Origin: Pseudomonas sp. BGr12 | GTDB taxonomy: Bacteria; Pseudomonadota; Gammaproteobacteria; Pseudomonadales; Pseudomonadaceae | Direction of reading: 5' to 3' | DNA: 64,000 nt | Assembly (NCBI RefSeq): GCF_030272895.1 | Contig: NZ_JALRNF010000036.1 | Location: 5,941 to 69,940 of the forward strand | Shown here: positions 9,333-19,476 of the stretch, piece by piece | Layout: each line of letters starts with the position of its first letter | How positions within the stretch are numbered: position 1 is the stretch's first letter | Program-made: the position numbers and the translations under genes | Notes under the pieces: model-generated | The model's database searches: none | What the model was told of the DNA's origin: nothing | The model's input: only the letters and a program-made list of their open reading frames with translations

Positions 9333-9348
9333 GCAATCGGCTCGCGAG

Positions 9349-10164
9349 TTAGTGCTGCAGGAGCAGCTGACGGGTCTTATCAAGGGCCATCCGGGCCCGC
9401 TGCAGGGCGCTGACGCCCTGTTCATACAGGTGTCGCGTGGGGATTTCCAGGCTCAAGGGGATCGACGCCGGCAGGCTGCTCAGCAATCCTGCCAGGTCGC
9501 AATCGCCGTCACCGGGAAAACGCCGCTCGTTACGGGCCTGACGCAAGATCTCGGCCATGTCGTCGGGCCGCGGCCCGGCCACATCGCACAACTGAGCATA
9601 CCGCAGGCGCGAAGGCGCGACCTGGCGCAGTTCCTCCAGCGACGAGGCCGAACGGTCGAAGTGGAAGGCATCGACCAGCACGCAGCCGTTGTCGCGCCCG
9701 GCGGCCTCGACGATGCGCAGGGCCTGGGTGAGGTTCCTGGCGTCGGTCCAGGGCATGAATTCCAGGTGCGGATGCAGGCCGTACTGCCCGGCCAGGTCGC
9801 ACAGGGCGGTGAAGTTCTCGGTCAGGCGCTGCTCGTCGGGGTCATTGCCGGCCACCAGCAATTCACTTGCGCCGAATTCGGCGCCCACGGCCAGCAGCGC
9901 CTCGAAGTCGGCGACACGGGTTTCGGCCTTCAGGCGCAGGATCTCCACATCCAGCACCCGGATCCCGGTGTCGCGCAGGCGCGCGGCGGTACGCCGGCGC
10001 AGGTCGGCATCGCTCACCAGAGGGAAGTGATGCTCCTCGGGCGTGGCCGGCTCCAGGCGCAGGCCGACATGGCTGTAGCCGGCGCGGGCGGCGACTTCGA
10101 CCATCTCTTCGGGAGAGAGCTCGAGGACGGTCAGGGCGGCCAGGGACAAGACGGGTTGACTCAT
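9349..10164 (-). CDS. Xylose-isomerase-like TIM-barrel sugar phosphate isomerase/epimerase
   Basis: Cytoplasmic AP endonuclease 2-type TIM barrel, 271 aa. Family features are GYSHVGLRLEPAT near residue 30, the glutamate in HPHLEFMPW near 133, the metal-site aspartate and histidine in VLVDAFHFDRS near 166, and SLEIPTRH near 240. Such proteins isomerise, epimerise or dehydrate polyols and cyclitols, and dehydroshikimate dehydratases share this fold. The gene lies beside an IclR regulator and a KstD-like flavoprotein. A motif similar to one before the flavoprotein gene occurs just upstream (10195-10209). Function beyond the fold is not assigned. Confidence 0.8.
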   Translation of the reverse strand: MSQPVLSLAALTVLELSPEEMVEVAARAGYSHVGLRLEPATPEEHHFPLVSDADLRRRTAARLRDTGIRVLDVEILRLKAETRVADFEALLAVGAEFGASELLVAGNDPDEQRLTENFTALCDLAGQYGLHPHLEFMPWTDARNLTQALRIVEAAGRDNGCVLVDAFHFDRSASSLEELRQVAPSRLRYAQLCDVAGPRPDDMAEILRQARNERRFPGDGDCDLAGLLSSLPASIPLSLEIPTRHLYEQGVSALQRARMALDKTRQLLLQH

Positions 10165-10194
10165 GGGGATGATCTCAGCTTGTTTTTTATTATT

Positions 10195-10209
10195 TAGAAC
10201 CTAGTTCCA
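10195..10209. promoter_or_regulatory. Candidate IclR operator upstream of the TIM-barrel gene
   Basis: Read on the minus strand this is TGGAACTAGGTTCTA, a near-palindrome 31-45 nt before the TIM-barrel start. It shares 11 of 15 positions with the perfect-arm site TGGAATCTGGTTCCA upstream of the FAD dehydrogenase (11221-11235). The IclR gene sits between the two target genes. Confidence 0.5.
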
Positions 10210-10239
10210 ATTTCAACGCAAGCTAAAAAATACCCCTCC

Positions 10240-10313
10240 CTGTAGGAGCGGGCTTGCCCCGCGATTGCGCTGTGTCAGTCACATCGAATCGCGGGGCAAG
10301 CCCGCTCCTACAG
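10240..10313. repeat. REP palindrome pair (complete)
   Basis: ctgtaggagcgggcttgcc and its inverse ggcaagcccgctcctacag flank a 27-nt spacer containing a copy of the gcgat end in each orientation. This is the canonical P. putida REP pair in convergent orientation. It sits between the IclR gene and the TIM-barrel gene promoter. Confidence 0.92.
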
Positions 10314-10319
10314 ATTCAA

Positions 10320-11096
10320 TCAGGAGAACAGTTCAGAAGCCGGGCTCGCCGCCGACAGCTCCGCCGCTGCCGCCAGCAGCACCGGCGCCAGCTCGTGCAT
10401 GCGCGCCTCGCTCATCCGCGCACTGGGTCCGGCCACGCTGAGCACGCCGACCGCATGCCCGTCCAGCGGATGACGAACCACCGCCGCCAGTGCCGAAGTA
10501 CCCACCGCCGAGCTTTCCACCACCCAGGCATAGCCGTGCTCGCGGGCCAGACGCAGGCGTTCGAGCAGTTCGGCATTGGAGGCCGGGGCGTTGGGGCCGA
10601 AGTCTTCGCGCCGGGCGATACCCTGGCGCTCCACCAGCACCAGGGCCTGGGCATCGCTCAGGCTCGACAGCCAGGCATGCCCGGAGGCGGTGTAGAACAG
10701 CGGCGCATCGCGGCCCATGTCGGGGTCGTAGCGCAGCCCCGAGCGGGCGCCCTGGGCCTTGGCGATCCAGGTCTGGCGATCGCCTTCGATCACCCCCAGG
10801 CGCACCAGCTCGCCGGTCTGCTGGGCCAACTGGTCGAGGATCGGCTGGACAATGTCGGCACCACTGCTGGCCAGGTAGCGAAAACCCATGGCCACCAGCC
10901 GGGTGCTCAAGTGGTAGCGGCTGCTTTCCGGGTTTTGCCGCACGTAGCCCAGGCGCATCAGCTCGGCGAGCATGCGATGGGTCGCGCTCTTGGGAATCTG
11001 CAGCTCTTCGGCCAGGGTCTGCAGGGCAACGCCCCGGGGCTCGCTGGTAAGGCGTTCAACGAGGTTGAACGCACGTTCTATCTGACTGCCGGCCAT
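10320..11096 (-). CDS. IclR-family transcriptional regulator
   Basis: DNA-binding regulator, 258 aa from the ATG at 11096 (MAGSQIERAFNLVERL). The N-terminal winged helix (residues about 5-65) includes LQTLAEELQIPKSATHRMLAELMRLGYV. The C-terminal IclR effector domain contains AKAQGARSGLRYDPDMGRDAPLFYTASGHAWL and WVVESSAVGTSALAAVVRHP. The open frame extends 18 codons further upstream, but those do not resemble the family. The divergent flavoprotein gene and the upstream TIM-barrel gene carry related palindromes, so these are its probable targets. The effector is unknown. Confidence 0.88.
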   Translation of the reverse strand: MAGSQIERAFNLVERLTSEPRGVALQTLAEELQIPKSATHRMLAELMRLGYVRQNPESSRYHLSTRLVAMGFRYLASSGADIVQPILDQLAQQTGELVRLGVIEGDRQTWIAKAQGARSGLRYDPDMGRDAPLFYTASGHAWLSSLSDAQALVLVERQGIARREDFGPNAPASNAELLERLRLAREHGYAWVVESSAVGTSALAAVVRHPLDGHAVGVLSVAGPSARMSEARMHELAPVLLAAAAELSAASPASELFS

Positions 11097-11220
11097 GGTC
11101 ACGGTCCCTGAAAATTTTGCCGATTCTAAAGAGCCACGGGCAAAGCGCAAATCACTGTCCGATCTTCGCCCACTTTGTCGCCTGGCCGCTTGGCCCGGAT
11201 GCGCCTCGAATCATAGAATA

Positions 11221-11235
11221 TGGAATCTGGTTCCA
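11221..11235. promoter_or_regulatory. Candidate IclR operator upstream of the FAD dehydrogenase
   Basis: TGGAA-TCTGG-TTCCA has perfect 5-bp inverted arms. It lies 39 nt before the flavoprotein start and in the intergenic region shared with the divergent IclR gene. The related motif at 10195-10209 supports a common binding protein. Confidence 0.5.
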
Positions 11236-11273
11236 GAATATAACAAAACCCATCGTTCGAGGAGACTGCGCCC

Positions 11274-12992
11274 ATGGCTGCCGATACCCCTACGCCCTCC
11301 CCCCTGGACTGCGATGTCCTGGTCATCGGTTCCGGCGCTGCCGGCCTGTCCGCGGCAGTGACCGCCGCCTGGCACGGGCAAAAGGTCATCGTCGTGGAAA
11401 AGGATGCGCTGTTCGGCGGCGCCACGGCCTGGTCCGGCGGCTGGATGTGGGTGCCCTGCAATCCCCTGGCGCAACGGGCCGGGATCATCGAAGAACGCTC
11501 GGCGCCACGCACCTACCTGGAGCATGAACTGGGCGAGCGCTTCGACGCGCCGATGATCGATGCCTTTCTGCAGGCGGCGCCGCGCATGGTGTCGTTCTTC
11601 GAACGGCACACCGCGCTGCAGTTCGCCGATGGCAATGGCATTGCCGACATCCATGGCGACACCCCGGGTGCCGGCACCGGTGGACGCTCGGTGATCGCCG
11701 CGCCCTACGACGGTCGCCAAGCCGGCAAGCTGCTCAAGCGCCTGCGCAAGACCCTGCGCGAAACCTCGTTCATGGGCATGCCGATCATGGCCGGCAGCGA
11801 CCTCACCGCCTTCCTCACCCTGACCCGCTCCTGGCGCTCGCTGCTGCATGTGGGCAAGCGCTTCAGCCGCCACCTGCTGGACCTGGCCATTCATGGCCGG
11901 GCCATGCAACTGGTCAATGGCGTGGCTCTGGTGGCGCGCCTGGCCAAATCGGCCGAGGATCTGGGCGTGCTGTTGTGGGAATCGGCACCGGCCAGGTCGC
12001 TGATCGAAGAACAAGGGCGTGTGTGTGGCGCCGTCATCGACACCGCCCGCGGCCCGGTGAGCATCCGTGCGCACAAGGCCGTGGTCCTGGCGGCGGGCGG
12101 TTTTGCCAACGACATCGAACGGCGCAAGGCGCTGTTCCCGCGTACGCCCACCGGCCATGAACACCTGGCCCTGCCGCCGCTGGGGGTCAACGGTGATGGC
12201 CTGCGCCTGGGCGAGAGCGTCGGCGGCCAGGTGGCCGACGACCTGCACAGCCCGGTGGCCTGGGCGCCTGTCTCGCGGGTGCCGCACCGTGACGGCAGCG
12301 TGGGCCATTTCCCGCACATCATCGAGCGCGGCAAGCCCGGCATCATCGGCGTGCTGGCCAACGGCAAGCGCTTCGTCAATGAAGCCAACGGATACTTCGA
12401 CTATGTCAGCGCCATGGTGGCCCAGGCGCCGGGCAACAAGGTCGAGTCGTGGTTGATCTGCAGCCACGCCTTCCAGCGTCGCTACGGCCTGGGCATGTCC
12501 CGTCCGTTCCCGCTGCCGCTGCAGCCGTTCGTCAAATCCGGCTACTTGAAGACCGGCGCCACTATCGAAGCCCTGGCCCAGGCCTGCGGCATCGACCCGC
12601 AAGGGTTGAGCGCAACGCTCAGCGAATACAACCGGCACGCCCGCAACGGCGAAGACCCGCTGTTCGGACGCGGCTCAACGCCGTACAACCGCAAACAGGG
12701 CGACGCCCTGCACGGGCCCAACCCCTGTGTGGCACCGATCGAGCAGGGACCGTTCTATGCAGTGAAAGTCGAGCCGGGGTGCTTTGGCACCTTCGCCGGG
12801 CTGCGCACCAACGAGCATGCGCAGGTGCTCGACAGCCAGCGCCAGCCCATTGCCGGGCTGTATGCGGCAGGCACCGACATGGCCAGCATCATGGGCGGGT
12901 ATTACCCGGCGGGTGGGATCAATCTGGGGCCGGCGGCGACCTTTGGCTACATCGCCGGGCGGCATATTGCCGGGGTGACGGATTACGAATGA
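11274..12992 (+). CDS. FAD-dependent oxidoreductase, 3-ketosteroid-delta1-dehydrogenase/fumarate-reductase flavoprotein family
   Basis: Flavoprotein dehydrogenase, 572 aa. The N-terminal Rossmann motif DVLVIGSGAAGLSAAVTAA (about 14-32) is followed by EKDALFGGATAWSGG, the pattern of the FAD_binding_2 family. Other features are AVVLAAGGFANDIERR near residue 270 and the C-terminal GLYAAGTDMASIMGGYYPAGGINLGPAATFGYIAGRHI, the FAD-binding end found in KstD-type enzymes. An AGGAG-type ribosome site precedes the start. Steroid activity should not be assumed: homologues act on varied cyclic ketones and acids. Neighbouring IclR and TIM-barrel genes suggest a small catabolic unit. A REP begins at the second base of its stop codon. 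Confidence 0.83.
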   Translation: MAADTPTPSPLDCDVLVIGSGAAGLSAAVTAAWHGQKVIVVEKDALFGGATAWSGGWMWVPCNPLAQRAGIIEERSAPRTYLEHELGERFDAPMIDAFLQAAPRMVSFFERHTALQFADGNGIADIHGDTPGAGTGGRSVIAAPYDGRQAGKLLKRLRKTLRETSFMGMPIMAGSDLTAFLTLTRSWRSLLHVGKRFSRHLLDLAIHGRAMQLVNGVALVARLAKSAEDLGVLLWESAPARSLIEEQGRVCGAVIDTARGPVSIRAHKAVVLAAGGFANDIERRKALFPRTPTGHEHLALPPLGVNGDGLRLGESVGGQVADDLHSPVAWAPVSRVPHRDGSVGHFPHIIERGKPGIIGVLANGKRFVNEANGYFDYVSAMVAQAPGNKVESWLICSHAFQRRYGLGMSRPFPLPLQPFVKSGYLKTGATIEALAQACGIDPQGLSATLSEYNRHARNGEDPLFGRGSTPYNRKQGDALHGPNPCVAPIEQGPFYAVKVEPGCFGTFAGLRTNEHAQVLDSQRQPIAGLYAAGTDMASIMGGYYPAGGINLGPAATFGYIAGRHIAGVTDYE

Positions 12993-13046
12993 TCGCGGGG
13001 CAAGCCCGCTCCCACAGACCTGTAGGAGCGGGCTTGCCCCGCGATG
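12991..13046. repeat. REP palindrome pair, tight spacing
   Basis: gatcgcggggcaagcccgctccca and tgtaggagcgggcttgccccgcgat are inverted copies separated by only a few bases. The element overlaps the FAD-dehydrogenase stop codon and lies 12 nt before the convergent pcaG stop. Confidence 0.92.
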
Positions 13047-13058
13047 GCCACACTACGA

Positions 13059-13664
13059 TCAGAAGTCGAAGAACACTGTCTCGCCTTCACCCTGGATACG
13101 GATGTCAAAGCGATAGGCCAGCTTGCCGTCCACCTCGCACCGGGTCGCCACCAGGGTCTCGCGCCGCTGCGGCTGCTCGATCAGGTTGAGCACCGGGCAC
13201 TGGGCATTTGCCTGGGCCTCGTCATCGAAATACAGGCGGGTCTGCAGGTGGATATTGATGCCACGGGCAAACAGGCTGACATTGATGTGCGGCGCCATCG
13301 GCACACCCGCGGCGTTGCGCACCACACCCGGCTTGACCGTGTGCAGGGTCCACTCACCGCTGTCGAAGGTGGTGGCCGTGCGGCCGAAGCTGTTGAACGG
13401 CCGCTCCAGGTCGAAGTCGCTCTGGTACTGGCCCTCGTGGTCGGCCTGCCAGAACTCCAGGAACGAATCGCGCACCAGGTGGCCGTTGCCGTCATAGACG
13501 TTGCCGAACACCAGGATGTGCTCGCCCGGCGCATCTTGGCGGGCCAGGCGGTTCCAGATTTCCTGGTCGCGGGTCGGGTTGCCGGCGGCCTCCAGGGCCA
13601 GGCCGATATGCACGTAGGGGCCGGCGGTCTGCGAAGGGGTTTCCGGCAGCAGTTGAATAGGCAT
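13059..13664 (-). CDS. pcaG: Protocatechuate 3,4-dioxygenase alpha subunit PcaG
   Basis: Structural alpha subunit of the (alpha-beta-Fe) intradiol dioxygenase that opens protocatechuate to 3-carboxy-cis,cis-muconate; 201 aa, the usual length. It begins MPIQLLPETPSQTAGPYVH and contains the family stretches PGEHILVFGNVYDGNG and PMAPHINVSLFARGINIHLQTRLYF. It lacks the iron ligands, which are in PcaH. A GTG codon two residues upstream overlaps the AGGAGGTG ribosome site, so the ATG at 13664 is the start. It follows pcaH by 10 nt. Confidence 0.96.
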   Translation of the reverse strand: MPIQLLPETPSQTAGPYVHIGLALEAAGNPTRDQEIWNRLARQDAPGEHILVFGNVYDGNGHLVRDSFLEFWQADHEGQYQSDFDLERPFNSFGRTATTFDSGEWTLHTVKPGVVRNAAGVPMAPHINVSLFARGINIHLQTRLYFDDEAQANAQCPVLNLIEQPQRRETLVATRCEVDGKLAYRFDIRIQGEGETVFFDF

Positions 13665-13674
13665 GGTCACCTCC

Positions 13675-14394
13675 TCAGCGGTTTTCGAAGTGGGTCTTGC
13701 GCTGGCCGCGCAGCACGATGTCGAAGCGATAGGCCAGGCAGTCCATGGGGTTGGCGTTGCTCATGTCCAGGCGGGCGATCAGGCTCTGGATCGCCTCGGG
13801 GTTGGCAATCGACTTGACGATCGGGCACATCGGAATCAGCGGGTCGCCTTCGAAATACAGCTGGGTGATCAGGCGCGTGGCAATCGACGGACCGCTGATC
13901 GACACATGGATATGCGCCGGACGCCAGTCGTTCGGGCCATTGCGCCATGGGTATGGGCCCGGCTTGATGGTGCGGAAGCTGTAGAAGCCTTCGCTGTCGG
14001 TCAGGGCCCGGCCCACGCCGCCGAAGTTGGGGTCCAGCGGTGCCAGGTAGCGGTCGTTCTTGTGCCGGTAGCGACCACCGGCATTGGCCTGCCAGATTTC
14101 CACCAGGGTGTGCGGGATCGGCTTGCCGTACTGGTCGCAGACGCGGCCGGCAACGATGATCCGCTCACCGATGGGCAGCCCGCCGTTGTTGAAGTTGAGC
14201 AGCAGGTCGTGGTCGTTGGCGCCGAACTTCAAATGGGAAAAATCCGGGCCGGTGCTTTCGCTGATCGACTGCGGAATGCTCACCAGCGCCTGGCGCGGGG
14301 AACGGGCGATGGAGGTTTTGTAATCCGGGGTAAAGGCCTTGGGGTGCCAGTTGCGATCACGGATAGCGAAGCGACTGGTGTCTTGTGCAGACAT
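13675..14394 (-). CDS. pcaH: Protocatechuate 3,4-dioxygenase beta (catalytic) subunit PcaH
   Basis: Iron-binding subunit of intradiol protocatechuate dioxygenase, 239 aa, the usual length for P. putida. The Fe(III) ligands are visible as Y109, Y148, H161 and H163 (one less without the initiator Met, matching the classical Tyr/Tyr/His/His set) within [20 protein letters not shown] and WRPAHIHVS. The start at 14394 follows a GGAGA ribosome site; an upstream in-frame extension to 14496 is not family-like. The gene pair is separate from pcaBDC here. Together with QuiC in this window it takes quinate carbon to the muconate stage. Confidence 0.97.
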   Translation of the reverse strand: MSAQDTSRFAIRDRNWHPKAFTPDYKTSIARSPRQALVSIPQSISESTGPDFSHLKFGANDHDLLLNFNNGGLPIGERIIVAGRVCDQYGKPIPHTLVEIWQANAGGRYRHKNDRYLAPLDPNFGGVGRALTDSEGFYSFRTIKPGPYPWRNGPNDWRPAHIHVSISGPSIATRLITQLYFEGDPLIPMCPIVKSIANPEAIQSLIARLDMSNANPMDCLAYRFDIVLRGQRKTHFENR

Positions 14395-14499
14395 GCCGTT
14401 CTCCTGTCTTGGAATTATGGGTGAACCTGGTCGTGGCAGGTGTGCTTGCAGTTTCGGGTATGCAGGCCCCGGTGAATATTGAAAAGAAACCACCAATAC

Positions 14500-14515
14500 A
14501 TAACCAAACGGTTAT
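14500..14515. promoter_or_regulatory. Candidate operator upstream of pcaHG
   Basis: ATAACC-AAAC-GGTTAT is a perfect 6-bp inverted repeat with a 4-nt spacer, 106 nt upstream of pcaH. Its core TAACCAAACGGT is repeated exactly before the AroE-like gene (3067-3078). It may be the binding site of a protocatechuate/quinate-responsive regulator. Confidence 0.5.
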
Positions 14516-14594
14516 CCAGGCTTCAGTAATCTGACAGAGCGTCCCTGGCTGAACTAATCTTTTAGCTCACGTTTCCAGGCTTGGGAGAGCGCTC

Positions 14595-15482
14595 ATGCAA
14601 TGGCGAAAAGGCAGGCGTAGCGACAATGTGGTCGATGCCCGTGGCGAGGGCGGTGGCGGCATGCGCTTCGGCGGCGGCAAGGGCCTGAGCATCGGTGCGA
14701 TCCTGTTGATCGTCGGCATCGGCTGGATCACCGGCCAGGACCCGTTGCAGATCCTCGGCCAGCTGGCCGGGCAGATGGGCCAGCAAAGCGCGCCGGTCAG
14801 CACCGGCACCGGCACCGGCAAGGCGCCACCGGTCAACGATGAACAGGCCGAATTCGTCGCCTCGATCCTGGGCGACACCGAGGACACCTGGCGGGCGATC
14901 TTCGCCCAGGGCGGGCGCCAGTACAAAGATCCGACCCTGACCCTGTTCAGCGGCCAGATCAATTCGGCTTGCGGCTTTGCCTCCTCGGCGGTGGGCCCCT
15001 TCTATTGCCCGGCCGACCAGAAGGTCTACCTGGACATGACCTTCTTCCGCGAAATGGAGCAACGTTTCGCCGCCGCCGGCGACTTCGCCCAGGCCTATGT
15101 CATCGCCCACGAAGTCGGCCACCACGTACAGACCCTGCTCGGCGTCTCGGCCAAGGTCCAGGCCGCACGCCAGCGCGGCGAACGCATGGAGGGCGACAAC
15201 GGCCTGCTGGTGCGCCAGGAATTGCAGGCCGACTGCCTGGCCGGGGTCTGGGCCTACCAGGCGCAACAACGCCTGAACTGGCTGGAACCGGGCGACATCG
15301 AAGAAGCCCTGAACGCCGCCAACGCCATCGGCGATGACCGATTGCAACAGCAAGGCCAGGGCCGGGTAGTGCCCGACTCCTTCACCCACGGCACCTCGCA
15401 GCAGCGTGTGCGCTGGTTCAAGACCGGCTTTGCCAAGGGCGACATCAACCAGTGCGACACATTCACCGCCCGCGCCTTGTAA
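14595..15482 (+). CDS. Neutral zinc metallopeptidase (YpfJ family)
   Basis: Membrane-anchored metallopeptidase-like protein, 295 aa. After a basic N-terminus (MQWRKGRRSDNVVDARG), one hydrophobic segment spans about residues 31-45 and is followed by a Gly/Thr-rich linker. The catalytic motif AHEVGHH lies near residue 177, with downstream ELQADCLAGVWAY providing a third metal ligand. Cysteines near SACGFASSAVGPFYCP are conserved in the family. Substrates are not known for any close homologue I recall. The gene is divergent from pcaHG across about 200 nt. Confidence 0.87.
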   Translation: MQWRKGRRSDNVVDARGEGGGGMRFGGGKGLSIGAILLIVGIGWITGQDPLQILGQLAGQMGQQSAPVSTGTGTGKAPPVNDEQAEFVASILGDTEDTWRAIFAQGGRQYKDPTLTLFSGQINSACGFASSAVGPFYCPADQKVYLDMTFFREMEQRFAAAGDFAQAYVIAHEVGHHVQTLLGVSAKVQAARQRGERMEGDNGLLVRQELQADCLAGVWAYQAQQRLNWLEPGDIEEALNAANAIGDDRLQQQGQGRVVPDSFTHGTSQQRVRWFKTGFAKGDINQCDTFTARAL

Positions 15483-15574
15483 TCCCTCCTGCCCGCCCAC
15501 GGCAGCCCTGGTGGCCTGCCGTGGAAAAACCCGGTTACGACCGCTGATCATTTTTTGCTGAAAAAGCGTTTCAG

Positions 15575-15685
15575 CTACGGGCCGGGCCGCCGATAACCCG
15601 TGCTCACGTACATCGGCTGGCCATCAAGAACAACAATCTTCCAGCGATATGGATAACGACGCACTACGTTCCTGGAGGATTGCAT
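15575..15685 (-). CDS. Possible 36-residue small protein antisense to the mcpS leader
   Basis: An open frame ends ...[21 protein letters not shown].. and would begin at an ATG that overlaps, in opposite polarity, the mcpS start codon. The C-terminal 25 residues look protein-like (balanced composition, rare-codon-poor). No credible ribosome site is visible because the upstream sequence is mcpS coding. A short inverted repeat (GCTGAAA/TTTCAGC, 15557-15575) sits at its stop. This is a weak candidate. Confidence 0.22.
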   Translation of the reverse strand: MQSSRNVVRRYPYRWKIVVLDGQPMYVSTGYRRPGP

Positions 15686-17603
15686 GAACAGCTGGTTTGC
15701 CAACATCAGCGTCAACCTGAAACTCGGCCTGGGCTTCGGCCTGGTGCTGCTGCTCACCGGCCTGCTGGCCCTCACCGGCTGGAACAGCATGAGTGGCCTG
15801 ATCGATCGCAGTAACTGGATGAGCGACATCACCCAGCTCAACAGTGACCTGACCAACCTGCGCATTACCCGCCTGCAGTACATGCTGACCAACGGCGACG
15901 ATGCCACCGCCGGCACCGTGCAGGTCAAGCTCAACGCCTTCAGCGAACAGCAGCAGAAGCTGCTCAAGAGCTTCAAGAGCCCGGAAAACGTCAAGTTGCT
16001 CCAGGAACTGGGCCAGGTCATCGACGCCTACCAGGTGTCGATCAACAAGATGCGCAGCGGCTACAAGGCCAGCCTCGCCGCCCGCGACGGGATGAACCTG
16101 GCCGCCGCGCGCGCCATCGAACTGATCGAGGCGATCAACCGCGACATCCTCGCCCTGCCCGAAGGCAGCGCCAGCCGCCTGGAGCAGTTCCGCAGCGTCA
16201 CCCAGGCCAAGGAGCAACTGTTGCTGGTGCGCCTGGCGGTGCGCAGCTACATCGCCGATATCAGCAGCGAATCCGAACAACTGGCGCTGCGCCAGCTCGA
16301 TGCCGCCCTGGCCGAAATCGCCAGCCTCAATCGCCAGATGCCGGGCGAAGCGGCGCGCATCCAGCAGTTCGAAAGCGCCGTGCTGGCCTACCGCGATGCC
16401 GTGCGCCAGTTCCGCGATGCCACCGCCGACATCGCCGTCGCCCGCCAAGAGATGACCGTACAGGGAGCCAGCATCGTCAAGATCAGTGACACGCTGTACA
16501 CCATCCAGCTCGAACGTCGCGACAGCGAAAGTGTCCAGGCCCGTACCCTGCAACTGACCGCCACCCTGCTGGCGCTGCTGGTCGGCGTGCTGGCCGCGGT
16601 GATCATCACCCGGCAGATCACCCGTCCGCTGCGCGAGACCCTGGCGGTGGTGGAGAAGATCGCCGCCGGCGACCTGACCCACGACCTGCGCGTCACCCGC
16701 CGCGATGAACTGGGCGTGCTGCAGCAAGGCATCCAGCGCATGGGCTCGACCCTGCGCGACCTGATCAGCGGCATCCGCGATGGCGTCACCCAGATCGCCA
16801 GCGCCGCCGAGGAACTGTCGGCGGTGACCGAGGAAACCAGCGCCGGGGTCAACAGCCAGAAAGTCGAGACCGACCAGGTCGCCACCGCCATGCACGAAAT
16901 GGCCGCCACCGTGCAGGAAGTCGCGCGCAATGCCGAGCACGCCTCTGCGGCCGCCACCGATGCCGACACCCAGGCCCGTGCCGGTGATCAGGTAGTAGCC
17001 GAGGCGATCAGCCAGATCGAACGCCTGGCCGAAGAAGTGCACCGCTCCACCGAGGCCATGGGCGAGCTACAGAAGGAAAGCCAGAAGATCGGCAGTGTCA
17101 TGGACGTGATCAAGTCGGTCGCCGAGCAGACCAACCTGCTGGCCCTGAATGCCGCGATCGAAGCGGCCCGTGCCGGTGAGGCCGGACGTGGTTTTGCCGT
17201 GGTCGCCGACGAGGTGCGCGGCCTGGCCCAGCGCACCCAGAAGTCCACCGAAGAGATCGAGGAACTGGTAGCCGGCCTGCAGAGCGGTACCCAGCAAGTG
17301 GCCAATGTGATGCTTGGCAGCCGCAACCTGACCGACAGCAGCGTCGAGCTGACCCGCAAGGCCGGTGCCTCGCTGGAGAGCATCACCCGCACGGTGTCGA
17401 ATATCCAGTCGATGAACCAACAGATCGCCGCGGCGGCCGAACAGCAGAGCGCGGTGGCCGAGCAGATCAGCCGCAGCATCATCAATGTGCGCGATGTGTC
17501 GGAACAGACGGCGGCGGCCAGCGACGAGACGGCGGCCTCCAGTGTGGAACTGGCGCGGTTGGGCAACCAGTTGCAGACTATGGTCAGCCACTTCCGCGTT
17601 TAA
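15684..17603 (+). CDS. mcpS: Methyl-accepting chemotaxis protein with HBM sensor domain, McpS type
   Basis: Chemoreceptor for TCA-cycle intermediates, 639 aa, equal to the length I recall for P. putida KT2440 McpS. The first membrane helix spans about 12-32 and a long helical periplasmic domain about 47-283 (HBM, two stacked four-helix bundles). R60 and R63 in LTNLRITR match positions implicated in dicarboxylate binding. The second membrane helix ([19 protein letters not shown]) is followed by HAMP and a signalling domain with the hairpin [19 protein letters not shown]. The genomic link to pcaHG and ggt is the same as I recall in KT2440. Ligands are inferred from orthology. Confidence 0.9.
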   Translation: MNSWFANISVNLKLGLGFGLVLLLTGLLALTGWNSMSGLIDRSNWMSDITQLNSDLTNLRITRLQYMLTNGDDATAGTVQVKLNAFSEQQQKLLKSFKSPENVKLLQELGQVIDAYQVSINKMRSGYKASLAARDGMNLAAARAIELIEAINRDILALPEGSASRLEQFRSVTQAKEQLLLVRLAVRSYIADISSESEQLALRQLDAALAEIASLNRQMPGEAARIQQFESAVLAYRDAVRQFRDATADIAVARQEMTVQGASIVKISDTLYTIQLERRDSESVQARTLQLTATLLALLVGVLAAVIITRQITRPLRETLAVVEKIAAGDLTHDLRVTRRDELGVLQQGIQRMGSTLRDLISGIRDGVTQIASAAEELSAVTEETSAGVNSQKVETDQVATAMHEMAATVQEVARNAEHASAAATDADTQARAGDQVVAEAISQIERLAEEVHRSTEAMGELQKESQKIGSVMDVIKSVAEQTNLLALNAAIEAARAGEAGRGFAVVADEVRGLAQRTQKSTEEIEELVAGLQSGTQQVANVMLGSRNLTDSSVELTRKAGASLESITRTVSNIQSMNQQIAAAAEQQSAVAEQISRSIINVRDVSEQTAAASDETAASSVELARLGNQLQTMVSHFRV

Positions 17604-17606
17604 ACG

Positions 17607-17680
17607 CATCGCGGGGCAAGCCCGCTCCCACTGGTCCATGGTGCAATCCGGCCCCGTGGGAGCGGGCTTGCCCCGCGATC
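17607..17680. repeat. REP palindrome pair
   Basis: atcgcggggcaagcccgctccca and its inverse tgggagcgggcttgccccgcgat flank a spacer of about 27 nt. It lies between the convergent mcpS and ggt stops. Confidence 0.92.
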
Positions 17681-17691
17681 AGGTTGAAACC

Positions 17692-19359
<1,668 letters not shown>

Positions 19360-19476
19360 GAGAGCTTCCTTGGTGTTGTTTTCGTTGAACAGCCATTAAG
19401 GCTTAAGTCCGACTAGTTATCAAACACCGTAGGAAAAATCGCCGCTGACAGGCAGGTCCTGTCGCCGCCGGAGCAC

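Noticed and set aside
7033..9336. 767-codon open frame on the minus strand over the MFS and DMT genes
   Set aside because: It overlaps two clear transporter genes and is His/Gln/Ala-rich antisense noise.
10240..10313. REP pair considered as a rho-independent terminator or CRISPR unit
   Set aside because: No U-tract and no regular spacer array; the same element recurs singly in several intergenic gaps, as REP sequences do.
11274..12992. Naming the flavoprotein as a steroid dehydrogenase (kstD)
   Set aside because: Only family-level similarity is visible and no other steroid-degradation gene is nearby.
15496..15540. CCACGGCAG/CTGCCGTGG inverted repeat after the metallopeptidase as a terminator
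   Set aside because: On the plus strand it is followed by A residues rather than a T-tract, so termination of the metallopeptidase transcript is not supported.
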